From Neoalteromonas facilis (GTDB lineage: Bacteria; Pseudomonadota; Gammaproteobacteria; Enterobacterales; Alteromonadaceae), in the NCBI RefSeq assembly GCF_002807665.1, contig NZ_PEAY01000004.1, positions 62,001 to 126,000 on the forward strand: 64,000 nt of DNA. The letters are read 5' to 3'. Below the pieces are notes generated by a model, which was not told the DNA's origin, ran no database searches, and was given only the letters and a program-made list of their open reading frames with translations. The position numbers and the translations under genes are program-made. Positions 34,927-43,415 of the stretch are shown here, piece after piece (position 1 is the stretch's first letter; every line of letters begins with the position of its first letter).

Positions 34927-35217
34927 TCAACCGTCACCACCTGTTTCACTGCCGCTTTGTAGACGTAAAATGCCTTCGCGAGCTGCGTCTTCCATTGCTC
35001 GACGTTCTTCAGCAGTACGACAAACTCGCGTCATCATGTTCGAGCCAATGCGCTTTTCCATCTTACAGACTACACCATCATCGTTGCTTGCACCTGTTGA
35101 TGCGTATTTTTCTGAGTATCGCGTTCCCGTACTCTCACATCCTAACAGAGCTGCAGATGCTGTTAAGGTGATTATAAGCGGGAAATGTAACAATGTTTTT
35201 CTTTTGAGTGTGCTCAT
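34927..35217 (-). CDS. Small lipoprotein
   Basis: 96 residues. The start was set at the ATG at 35217, which has AAGGA seven bases upstream; the longer open frame adds 20 residues without a signal. A basic, hydrophobic N-terminus ends in the lipobox ALLGC with the lipidated cysteine at 27. The mature part of about 70 residues holds VCKMEKRIGSNMMTRVCRT, reminiscent of short bacterial lipoproteins with a pair of cysteines, and ends in acidic and glycine residues. It probably forms a two-gene operon with the TonB-C-like protein downstream. Function is not recognised. Confidence 0.75.
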   Translation of the reverse strand: MSTLKRKTLLHFPLIITLTASAALLGCESTGTRYSEKYASTGASNDDGVVCKMEKRIGSNMMTRVCRTAEERRAMEDAAREGILRLQSGSETGGDG

Positions 35218-35531
35218 GGTTTTATCCTTGTTGGTAAGACACACCTCATATTGGAGAAGAACCTTTTGATTAAGCAATTAACATTTATTGAATTAACTTG
35301 AATTGATGGCCTTCAGAAACATTCAGAAACTTCAACTCATTGTAAAATATAGATTTTTAAAGCGCTTAAGTCGAGGCAATAATTATCTGGCACTGGTCTG
35401 AATTTCACTTGTTATTATTATGTGTCAATAAATTATTAGATCGAGATCAATAAAACATTAACTAATTCCACTAGAAATTATAGAAACCCGTATTATCCAT
35501 CGGTTAATCAATCGTGAATTGAGAAGTTCTC
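35218..35531. promoter_or_regulatory. 314-base divergent promoter region with a tandem 10-base repeat
   Basis: TTCAGAAAC occurs at 35312-35320 and again at 35322-35330, exactly one helical turn apart, as in binding sites of OmpR-type regulators. AAGCGCTT (35360-35367) is a short palindrome. The region serves the lipoprotein gene on one side and the hybrid kinase on the other. The ToxR-like winged-helix regulator nearby is a possible binder. No clear -35/-10 pair was assigned. Confidence 0.3.
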
Positions 35532-37508
35532 TTGAGCAGTAAACCCACCTACGAAGAGCTAGCGTTACAGGTTAGTCACTTGCAAAACGAACTGGCTACG
35601 TTAAAAGCCAGTGACAATAGGTATCGTAGCCTGTTTGAACATCTTCTTTACGAAGTTCACGTTTGGGAATTGGTGAGAGATGACAAGGGTACAATCATTA
35701 CCTGGAAGCTAGTTGACGCAAACCCTGCGGCACTGAAAAGTTGGGGGAAGAAATTATCTGATGTTGTGGGTAATACCACAGACGCCATTTTTCCACACGC
35801 TAATGCGACGCAAACCTTTTTACCCATAATCAATAAAATATTTTCAGACAATAAACCACACACGTGGGAAGCATTCTTCCCGGGTACCAATCAGTGGCTG
35901 TATATGATCAGCATACCGTTGGGTGATCTTTTTATTAGCAGCGGTGTTGATATTACGGGTATTAAAGCAACTGAAAAAGAACTCAAAGAAACCGTCATGC
36001 ACTTATCTGAGTCAATAGATGCCGGGCGCGTGGGTTTATGGGACTGGGACTTAACCACTGACAAAGTGACTTTCTCAAAAGAGTGGAAAAAACAGATAGG
36101 ATATGAAGAAGACGAAATCAGCAATGATTTTGAGGAATGGCGTTCGCGCGTGCATCCTGATGATTTCGAAAACGTCATGCGGGAAGTCCAAAACAGTATT
36201 GAGACCCTAAACCGTTCTCATGAAACCTTCTTCCGTTTTAAACATAAAGATGGGTCTTATCGGTGGATCTTGTCCCACGCAACCGTATTTGCCGATGAGC
36301 AAGACAATGCCATACGAATGGTTGGCTCACATATAGACATGACTGAGCGAAAACAAATGGAAGCGGCACTAAATCAGGTCCAAAGGCTTGAAGCTATTGG
36401 CACTTTAGCTGGCGGTGTGGCGCACGATTTCAACAATCTGTTGGCGCCGATTTTGAGTTATGCTCAGTTAGGTAAAAAGCATTTATCCGCAGACTCAGAT
36501 GCCTACGTTTATATGCAAAATATTGAAAATTCGGCAGTGCGAGCCAAGGGTCTAGTTGAAAAGATACTGATGATAAACCGTTCGACTCCGGCTAAGCGCG
36601 AGCCGCTTTTCGTCAGTCAAATGGTGGATGAAGTGTTGACGGTTATTCGAGCTTCAGCGCCGAAAGGCATTTCGGTTCAACGTGAATTTCATTGTGAACG
36701 TTGTGTCATTGAGGCTGACCAATCAGAAATGTATCAATTGCTTCTTAATCTATGTACTAATGCGATCCAAGCGATTTCAGGCCAAGGTCATTTGTTGGTG
36801 AAAGTGGATTTAACTGACGCACTGCCGAATGGATACAAGCGCGCACTTGAGGCCGGACAGCGGGCCGTTCGTTTAAGTATAAGGGATGATGGATGTGGTA
36901 TTGCAGCGCAACACATTAACCATATTTTCGATCCCTTTTTCACGACAAAACAAAAAGACGACCAAAAGGGTACGGGATTAGGGCTATCCATTGTGTCTAG
37001 TGTGATCAAGAAAAATAATGGTTATGTTTCGGTAGATAGCAAGGTAGGGCAAGGGACTACCTTTACAGTGTATTTCCCGTTATGCGAAGACGACTCTTTG
37101 GTAAATTCAGTCAGTGAGTTTTCGCCTAAGCAAGGCGAAAATGAAGAGATCTTATTGATAGACGATGAAGAGATGTTGTGTGATGTGGGCAAGGTCATAT
37201 TAGAAGATCTCGGTTATCAAGTGACAACCTTTACCGATGGCTTAAAAGCGATTGAGCATTTTGCCCAGCATCCACAGCGCTATGCGTTGGTTCTGACCGA
37301 CTATGCTATGCCAAGAATTACTGGCCCCGAATTGGTTGGGCGGATCAAACAGATACGTGCAGATATGCCGATTATGGTGGTGACTGGCTTTTCAGATTTA
37401 GCCACGCCGAAACAAGCGCAGAGCTGGGGCGTTAGGGATGTGATCAGCAAGCCATACGATCTTAATGAGCTCAATTTGAAATTAGGGCAGGTGATTAAGG
37501 GGCGCTAG
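35532..37508 (+). CDS. Hybrid sensor histidine kinase (coiled coil-PAS-PAS-kinase-REC)
   Basis: 658 residues, soluble. A short N-terminal coiled-coil-like helix (about 4-28) precedes two PAS domains (about 30-145 and 155-275; the second ends in a TERKQ PAC motif). The kinase core has the phosphoacceptor in VAHDFNN (His298), LLNLCTNAIQAI, IRDDGCGI and GTGLGLSIV. A receiver (about 530-655) has LIDDEE, the phosphoacceptor in VLTDYAMP and the lysine in ISKPYD. The start is a TTG at 35532; no usable ATG exists for over 100 codons. Its last 14 bases overlap the end of the convergent NtrY-like kinase gene. The core is of the same type as the 11518 kinase. The output partner is unknown. Confidence 0.88.
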   Translation: MSSKPTYEELALQVSHLQNELATLKASDNRYRSLFEHLLYEVHVWELVRDDKGTIITWKLVDANPAALKSWGKKLSDVVGNTTDAIFPHANATQTFLPIINKIFSDNKPHTWEAFFPGTNQWLYMISIPLGDLFISSGVDITGIKATEKELKETVMHLSESIDAGRVGLWDWDLTTDKVTFSKEWKKQIGYEEDEISNDFEEWRSRVHPDDFENVMREVQNSIETLNRSHETFFRFKHKDGSYRWILSHATVFADEQDNAIRMVGSHIDMTERKQMEAALNQVQRLEAIGTLAGGVAHDFNNLLAPILSYAQLGKKHLSADSDAYVYMQNIENSAVRAKGLVEKILMINRSTPAKREPLFVSQMVDEVLTVIRASAPKGISVQREFHCERCVIEADQSEMYQLLLNLCTNAIQAISGQGHLLVKVDLTDALPNGYKRALEAGQRAVRLSIRDDGCGIAAQHINHIFDPFFTTKQKDDQKGTGLGLSIVSSVIKKNNGYVSVDSKVGQGTTFTVYFPLCEDDSLVNSVSEFSPKQGENEEILLIDDEEMLCDVGKVILEDLGYQVTTFTDGLKAIEHFAQHPQRYALVLTDYAMPRITGPELVGRIKQIRADMPIMVVTGFSDLATPKQAQSWGVRDVISKPYDLNELNLKLGQVIKGR

Positions 37509-38796
37509 GCAGTACAATACGCACCTTTATGCCGCCGTCCGATCTATTTTGCAATGATATCGTGCCTTGGTGAGCATCAGTTATTTCTCGAGATAATGCC
37601 AAGCCTAAGCCGCTACCAGAAGCTTTAGTTGAATAGAACGGGATTAGTGCTTGCCCCAATACCTTTTCAGACATGCCTTTGCCCCGATCATGCACTTCTA
37701 TGATGACGTGACTTGCACGTTGTTGAGCGCTAATACTAACGTCATTGGGATCTGAACCTGACTCATGTGCGTTCTTTAATAGGTTGATCAACATTTGCTC
37801 AAGTTGTATTGGATCGGCCTGTAGGTCGATATTGTCTGCAATGTCTCGCTGAAATGGCCATTGTTCCGCCAGTTGATCAAGCAATGCTGTCCAATCAATG
37901 GCATGAAGTTTAGGAGGCGGAAGTTTGGCAAACTTACCATATCCTTGTACGAAGTCTGACAGGTGAGATATACGGTCTTCTATGGTTGCAAAAACGCGCT
38001 CTAAGCGTTCATCTTCATTACGCTGTGTCAGAATGCGGCCACTGTGTAACATCGATGAGATTGGTCCCAATGAATTGTTCAATTCATGACTAATAATCCG
38101 AATTACCTTTTTCCACACGGCTACTTCTTGTCGGCTTAGCTCACGTGTCATTTGCTTTAATATAAACAGCGTATGGGGCTGATTATTTAAATTGAAACGT
38201 CCGGTAGATAAATACCAGGTTTCACTGTCTTGATTCGGCGTGCTTAACGTAAATAAACCTTCGCGACCATGTTCAAATTGAGTTTTAAGCTCAGGCGAAG
38301 ATGACGACGTAATTTCATCTAACTCGCGCCCTTCCAATGCATGACGTTCGCCGAAAAATTGTCTTGCTGCGATGTTACTGAATACAATCTGCTGTTGGCG
38401 GTTGACTAAAAATAATGCTTCTGGAGAGCTTTGAGTAATTTTGTCGAGTAGCAACTCGCGTTGGTATAGCCAGTGTTTTTCCTGGCGCAATTTGTCTGCT
38501 GTTTCGTTATACAAAGTGGATAGATGCATGAATTCATCGTCACCCTCATAGGCTAGCGTGGTTGAGTATTCTCCATCTTTTAGATTCAACAGGCCTGTTT
38601 CTAGTGCATCTAAGCCGTCGGCTAGTTTGCGCGTAAGGTGATACCCTATTAACGCGGATGTAAGCACTACGGCAAAGGTTAGCAGCAGCGCGTGGCCTAA
38701 TGTTAGCGTAGAAAAGTAAAATAGAGGAACACACGCGAGAGTTGACGCAACAATGACGGCTAGGATCAGTTTAGAACGCAGCGATATGCGCATCAA
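37495..38796 (-). CDS. NtrY-like membrane histidine kinase
   Basis: 433 residues. Two N-terminal membrane helices (about 10-28 and 34-52) are separated by almost no periplasmic loop. A HAMP-like linker (about 53-105), a PAS domain (about 115-215) and a kinase core follow, with phosphoacceptor His237 in IISHELNNSLGP, LLKNAHES, VHDRGKGM and GSGLGLALS. With almost nothing outside the membrane it probably senses a membrane or cytoplasmic signal. It overlaps the NtrC-type regulator by four bases (ATGA), the usual cognate pairing, and ends the efflux operon. Its stop lies inside the convergent hybrid kinase gene. Confidence 0.92.
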   Translation of the reverse strand: MMRISLRSKLILAVIVASTLACVPLFYFSTLTLGHALLLTFAVVLTSALIGYHLTRKLADGLDALETGLLNLKDGEYSTTLAYEGDDEFMHLSTLYNETADKLRQEKHWLYQRELLLDKITQSSPEALFLVNRQQQIVFSNIAARQFFGERHALEGRELDEITSSSSPELKTQFEHGREGLFTLSTPNQDSETWYLSTGRFNLNNQPHTLFILKQMTRELSRQEVAVWKKVIRIISHELNNSLGPISSMLHSGRILTQRNEDERLERVFATIEDRISHLSDFVQGYGKFAKLPPPKLHAIDWTALLDQLAEQWPFQRDIADNIDLQADPIQLEQMLINLLKNAHESGSDPNDVSISAQQRASHVIIEVHDRGKGMSEKVLGQALIPFYSTKASGSGLGLALSREITDAHQGTISLQNRSDGGIKVRIVLPSAP

Positions 38797-40124
38797 TATT
38801 CGATCCCGTATTTACTTAGACGTCGGTAAAGCGCTTGTCGGCTTAAGGCAAACTCTCTCGCTACCCGAGCAATTACGCCTTGGTGCTCGCGCATTGCGGC
38901 TTCTAATTCATGTTTTTCAGGTTCTTTTATGGTCTGAGGTTGAGTCGTATGGGTTGGATTTGCCAATGCAAAATCACTCGCTTCGATAACACCGTTTGGC
39001 TTCAATACAGCAACACGCTTACAGGCGTTTTCAAGCTCTCTTACATTGCCCGGCCAGGAATAACTATTGAGAGCCTTCTCGGCACCTAGGCTAATATCTC
39101 TGCCTGGCAGAAAAAACGTGACTAATGGCAGAATATCATCAATACGTTTGGCCAATGGCAGTAGCGGTATCTCTATGACATTTAAGCGGTAGTACAAGTC
39201 TTCTCTGAACTTTCCGGCTTGGATATCGTTGTGCAGGTCGGCATTGGTTGCACTAATCACTCGGACCTGGGTTTTTTGAGTTTTCACTGAGCCTAAACGC
39301 TCAAATTCACCTGTTTGCAACACACGCAGCAATTTGGTTTGGCCCTCATATGAGAGATTGCCGATCTCATCCAAAAATAAAGTGCCGCCATTCGCCGCTT
39401 CAAATCGCCCAATGCGGGTTTTGTTGGCGCCGGTATAAGCGCCCGCTTCAGCTCCAAACAGTTCGGCTTCAATTAAGTCAGCCGGCAGTGCGCCACAATT
39501 GACCTTTACAAAAGGTTTGTCGCGCAGGGGGGACTGCGCATGAATAAGTTCGGCTATTTTTTCTTTACCCGCACCATTGGGGCCTGTGATCAAAACCGAT
39601 ATGTCGGCATTGGCGACTTGCATTGCCATATCAACGGTACGTTGCATTGCGGGACTTTGATAAATAAGTCCCACAGACAGCGCGGCTGATTGGCTATCCA
39701 TATTGGCTTCTTCAAGTCGCTGCAGCTTTTCTTCTTGAAGCTTGGCTTTGCCGACTTCAATTAAATTGGCGACCGTGTTAAGCAGTTTTGTATCATCCCA
39801 GGGTTTGGCAATGTAGTCGGCCGCACCCGCTTTAACGAGTGCGACTGCTTGCTCGAGGTCTGTCCAAGCGGTGATCAAGATAATCGGTAAATGTGGGTTA
39901 ATACCACGCAGTTGTTTGAACAACTCGCGACCTTCTTCGCCGGAGGTTGTGTCTTTAGTAAAGTTCATGTCCTGGATCACCAAACCAATCCGCAACTGAT
40001 CAACGAGTTGAATAGCGTGCTCAGGCGAGGTGGTAGTGATCACATCATAATCGTGTAGCTCTAACACCAACGACAGTGCTTGAAGCACTGCCGGGGTATC
40101 ATCAACGATTAAAATCTTATCCAT
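38793..40124 (-). CDS. NtrC-type sigma-54-dependent response regulator
   Basis: 443 residues from the ATG at 40124, which begins the receiver; a longer open frame upstream runs into the permease gene and has no family support. The receiver has IVDDT and phosphoacceptor Asp52 in VIQDMNF, with a short insertion after it. The AAA+ domain has Walker A GPNGAGKE (181-188), the sigma-54 contact loop GAYTGA (228-233, the tyrosine form of GAFTGA) and FLDEIGNL. A Fis-type helix-turn-helix lies at the C-terminus (VAREFALSRQALYRRLSKYG). It follows two permease genes, so it probably activates its own operon. The two dyads and sigma-54 promoter upstream of the membrane fusion gene (44753-44864) are its likely target. 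Confidence 0.94.
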   Translation of the reverse strand: MDKILIVDDTPAVLQALSLVLELHDYDVITTTSPEHAIQLVDQLRIGLVIQDMNFTKDTTSGEEGRELFKQLRGINPHLPIILITAWTDLEQAVALVKAGAADYIAKPWDDTKLLNTVANLIEVGKAKLQEEKLQRLEEANMDSQSAALSVGLIYQSPAMQRTVDMAMQVANADISVLITGPNGAGKEKIAELIHAQSPLRDKPFVKVNCGALPADLIEAELFGAEAGAYTGANKTRIGRFEAANGGTLFLDEIGNLSYEGQTKLLRVLQTGEFERLGSVKTQKTQVRVISATNADLHNDIQAGKFREDLYYRLNVIEIPLLPLAKRIDDILPLVTFFLPGRDISLGAEKALNSYSWPGNVRELENACKRVAVLKPNGVIEASDFALANPTHTTQPQTIKEPEKHELEAAMREHQGVIARVAREFALSRQALYRRLSKYGIEY

Positions 40125-40141
40125 GTTTATTCGCTGTCCAT

Positions 40142-41359
40142 TTAAATAGAGCGCGTCGCAATACTGGGCGAAATATTCGCTGCACGATTCGCCGGTACTA
40201 ATACTGACAACAAACTCAATGCAAATACCGATACCGCCGTGATGCCAACGTACCAATAGTTTAGCGCGGGCACAGAGAACTCTTGCATCATCACGTTACT
40301 GATGTAGACCGCGCCAATGCTGCCGAAAATTAAACCCAGCGCACAAACCAATCCATTTTCAACTAAGAAATAGCGAACGATGGCAGACTTTCTTGCACCC
40401 AGTGCACGACGAGTACCGATTTGTTTTGTGCGTTTACTGATATTGAAAACGGTCATGCCAAAAATTCCTAATGCGGTAATGAGTACCAACACTGTGATAA
40501 TAACAACCAGCATACGTAGCATGAGTAAATCGGCTGCGTTATATTCCTCTTTGTTATCATCCATACCGTCAAGGCTCATGATAACGCGCTCTTCATATTG
40601 TTCTAACAACACGTTCTCTATTTGTGCCATCACTTCGGCGCGTTGTTCTGCTGCTGTGCGAACAACAAAACTTTGATACGAGCCTATCTCAATGTGGGGG
40701 AAAATGGAAACGTGATCAGGTGCTGAGTCCTTTAACCAAGGCCCCATCATTTTCTCTACTACACCGACAATGGTTACAGCGTCATTGCCAACATACATTT
40801 GCTTACCAAGGCCATCGCCATCTGGATAGAGTTCATTTAAGAAGGTTCGCGAGACAATTACCACAGAAGGAATGGCAGCTGGATCATCAGTTAACAAAAC
40901 CTCACTGGGTAAAAAGTTGCGACCTTCCGTTATGGTTAACCCTAATGATTCAACAATACTAGCATCTCCTCCAGTATGAGCACTTCGAATAGAACGATAG
41001 CTTTCATTGTCTCGCTCACTGACCGGAATAATACTGAACCCAGAGGCAGAGCCACTGCCTGACAATGGTACTTCACTGATCATTGAAGCGCTTATTACGC
41101 CAGGAATATTACGCACCGTTTCTTGAGTTTGTAACATCAGTTGAACGACATCGTCCGGTTCACCGAACGTATTCACGGCAAAGCTGAAAATTTGATCTTC
41201 TGGATAGCCGGTTTCTTGCTGCAAGTACTGAGTGCGATCGTGGATGATAAATGCGGCATTGCTGACGATTGCGACGGTAATGGCTATTTGCAGCAGCAAT
41301 AATATGGCACCCACTTTTGAGCGTAATAATGCGCTGACAATCGGTTTGATTTCTAACAT
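40142..41359 (-). CDS. MacB-like ABC permease (FtsX family), second copy
   Basis: 405 residues with one N-terminal membrane helix, a large periplasmic MacB-type domain (about 45-275) and three C-terminal helices. The FtsX signature IGTRRALGARKSAIVRYFLVENGL lies at the first of those loops. MacB-type permeases do not move substrate through a channel; they drive a mechanical pump that pushes substrate from the periplasm through an outer-membrane TolC-type channel. It is 10 bases downstream of the first permease, to which it is only distantly similar; the two presumably form a heterodimer. No TolC gene is in the window. Confidence 0.88.
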   Translation of the reverse strand: MLEIKPIVSALLRSKVGAILLLLQIAITVAIVSNAAFIIHDRTQYLQQETGYPEDQIFSFAVNTFGEPDDVVQLMLQTQETVRNIPGVISASMISEVPLSGSGSASGFSIIPVSERDNESYRSIRSAHTGGDASIVESLGLTITEGRNFLPSEVLLTDDPAAIPSVVIVSRTFLNELYPDGDGLGKQMYVGNDAVTIVGVVEKMMGPWLKDSAPDHVSIFPHIEIGSYQSFVVRTAAEQRAEVMAQIENVLLEQYEERVIMSLDGMDDNKEEYNAADLLMLRMLVVIITVLVLITALGIFGMTVFNISKRTKQIGTRRALGARKSAIVRYFLVENGLVCALGLIFGSIGAVYISNVMMQEFSVPALNYWYVGITAVSVFALSLLSVLVPANRAANISPSIATRSI

Positions 41360-41369
41360 GGTTACACTC

Positions 41370-42683
41370 CTATTGGGTTTTAAGGCAAATGGCTGGATTG
41401 GTTCTACAGACTAACCAAGCGGGGTAAAGGCCTGCGATAACACAAGCGCTAATGGCGATTATTGGGGCGGCAAATAGCATACTTAAATCCATGGTAGCCA
41501 GCGCGCTGTAGTAGTCATAAGTAGCGCGGACGCCCCATAAACCAAGCTGTGCCAGACCAATGCCAATAACACCGCCAATTAATCCAAGCAGTGACACTTC
41601 GACCAAATGCTGGAAGAAGATTTGGCGTTTGCTAGCGCCTAGTGCGCGTCTTACACCAACTTCTGGCACTCGCTTAAGGAACTTGCCCAACAGCAAACCC
41701 AGAATATTCGCCAGACAAACGGCTAAGAACATAAAGCTCAAGCCCACGAGCACTCGATTGTCTTCTGTGACGACTTCGTTGTAATCCAACCATTCGCGCA
41801 AGTTCTTGAGACCGAAGTAAACAGTTGTTCGTTCGAAGCGCCCTTTAGTGGCTTCTTCTGCAAGGTAGTTGTGCAGAAATTCACGGTATTGGGCAACATC
41901 TTGTGGTGTATCGAGCTGCACCCAAAATTGCATCCAGAATTGTTCTGAGCGGAGCTTATCTTGAAAAGTTTGAACTTCTTCAAACTTCCAGCCATTGGTA
42001 TTGCCCCAGTTGCCGATTTCAAGAGGCTCGATCAATGTGACCGGGATCATGGCTTTTTCAGGCTCGTTAAATGCGCCATTATTGACATCGTAATATTTGA
42101 TATGAAAATCAAAATTTTGGAATACCCCAACAACTCTAAAAGCGCGTTTGTCAAAATACACCAACTTGCCAACCGAATTTTCACCACCAAACAGTTTATC
42201 GTTTAATTCTTTATTAATAACGGTAACTAATTCTGCTTTGTCTTCTTGCGTTTGCGTCCAAGCGCCGCCGTATAAGAACTCAATGTCGAACATGCTGAAA
42301 AAGTCATTGCTAGTCACCCGGATACCTTCGATAAAGGGCTTAATTTTGTCATCATTTAAATGCACGCTATATCCAGTGCGAACGGAAGGCGCCTTCAATC
42401 CCGGTGTATCGGCTCGGTATAAAGCCATACTGTCTTTATACGTCATTTGCAGAGGCAGGTTATCTTCTGTCCAGGTGCCATTGGATTCATCCATAGTGGC
42501 CAATTGCGGTTGAAACAACTTGTCACTTTTGTGTGGAAGTGGGTCCATGGCCATCATGTGGTAAACCGATAGACTGGTCATGGTAATGCCAATGCCAACT
42601 GCGATGGCGACGACCATTAAAGCGGTTACAAGCGGAGTACGCTTGAAGCTTCGCCAGCTTAAATCTATGTAATGTAAAAACAT
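41370..42683 (-). CDS. MacB-like ABC permease (FtsX family), first copy
   Basis: 437 residues from the ATG at 42683, which has AGGAG six bases upstream; earlier in-frame codons lie inside the ATPase gene. The protein has an N-terminal helix (LVTALMVVAIAVGIGITM region, about 21-40), a periplasmic domain with a large insertion, and three C-terminal helices with the FtsX motif VPEVGVRRALGASKRQIFFQHL. It is one base after the ATPase stop and ten before the second permease. It belongs to the same export complex as the ATPase at 42685 and the fusion protein at 43416. The substrate is unknown; peptides, lipids or antibiotics are typical of the family. Confidence 0.9.
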   Translation of the reverse strand: MFLHYIDLSWRSFKRTPLVTALMVVAIAVGIGITMTSLSVYHMMAMDPLPHKSDKLFQPQLATMDESNGTWTEDNLPLQMTYKDSMALYRADTPGLKAPSVRTGYSVHLNDDKIKPFIEGIRVTSNDFFSMFDIEFLYGGAWTQTQEDKAELVTVINKELNDKLFGGENSVGKLVYFDKRAFRVVGVFQNFDFHIKYYDVNNGAFNEPEKAMIPVTLIEPLEIGNWGNTNGWKFEEVQTFQDKLRSEQFWMQFWVQLDTPQDVAQYREFLHNYLAEEATKGRFERTTVYFGLKNLREWLDYNEVVTEDNRVLVGLSFMFLAVCLANILGLLLGKFLKRVPEVGVRRALGASKRQIFFQHLVEVSLLGLIGGVIGIGLAQLGLWGVRATYDYYSALATMDLSMLFAAPIIAISACVIAGLYPAWLVCRTNPAICLKTQ

Positions 42684-42684
42684 A

Positions 42685-43401
42685 TTAAACTCCTGCCACC
42701 ATTGGCTGGTTCTCGCTTTCTTGCTTCTGATACAAAGTAAAATCTGCGATTTGGCCATCGACAACTTGAATATTGCGCGGCGCACGTCGTGCCAGCTCCG
42801 GATCGTGCGTAACCATTACAATTGTTGCGCCATTGCGATTGATGGTTTCCAGCAGCTCCATAACCTGACGCGCCATCAAGCTATCAAGGTTTCCTGTGGG
42901 CTCGTCGGCGAGTAAAAAACGCGGTTCGCCGGCAAGGGCTCTAGCAATAGCAACGCGTTGTTGTTGACCGCCAGACAATTGCTGAGGCAAGTGTTTTATT
43001 CTGCTAGCAAGACCTACCTGCTCTAAACATTCCATCACGCGACGCTTACGTTCGGCCGCCTTAATCCCGCGATAACGCAGTGGCACTTCAACATTTTCAA
43101 ACAAGTTCAGATCAGGGATCAGGTTGAAACCCTGAAAGATAAAGCCAATTTTTTGGTTACGTAAATCTGCCCGCTGATTATCTGAAAGCTTGCCAATATC
43201 GACGCCATCTAAAGTGTATTGTCCTGCAGTGAATGATTCCAACATACCCGCGATGTTCAAAAATGTCGTTTTACCAGAACCTGAAGGGCCGGTAACGGCG
43301 ATGAATTCACCTTCGTCTACTTGCAAATCGAAGTCACGAAGCGCGTGGGTTTGTACTTTCTCGGTCTGATAAACCTTGCTGATGTTTTTCATGGTTAGCA
43401 T
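42685..43401 (-). CDS. ABC transporter ATPase, MacB/LolD type
   Basis: 238 residues, a stand-alone nucleotide-binding subunit. It has Walker A GPSGSGKT (about 39-46), the Q-loop in FIFQGFNLIPDLN, the ABC signature LSGGQQQR, Walker B FLLADEPTGNLDS and the H-loop in VMVTHD. The IFQGFNLIP and DEPTGNLDS forms are typical of the lipoprotein/macrolide export subfamily. The ATG at 43401 has AAGGA eight bases upstream. It lies between the membrane fusion protein and the two permeases. Confidence 0.95.
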   Translation of the reverse strand: MLTMKNISKVYQTEKVQTHALRDFDLQVDEGEFIAVTGPSGSGKTTFLNIAGMLESFTAGQYTLDGVDIGKLSDNQRADLRNQKIGFIFQGFNLIPDLNLFENVEVPLRYRGIKAAERKRRVMECLEQVGLASRIKHLPQQLSGGQQQRVAIARALAGEPRFLLADEPTGNLDSLMARQVMELLETINRNGATIVMVTHDPELARRAPRNIQVVDGQIADFTLYQKQESENQPMVAGV

Positions 43402-43415
43402 TTGGATAGTCCTTT

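Noticed and set aside
34495-34962. 155-codon plus-strand frame opposite the secreted TonB-C-like gene
   Set aside because: It overlaps a well-supported gene with a signal peptide and a good ribosome site; its own composition is serine/lysine-rich and not protein-like.
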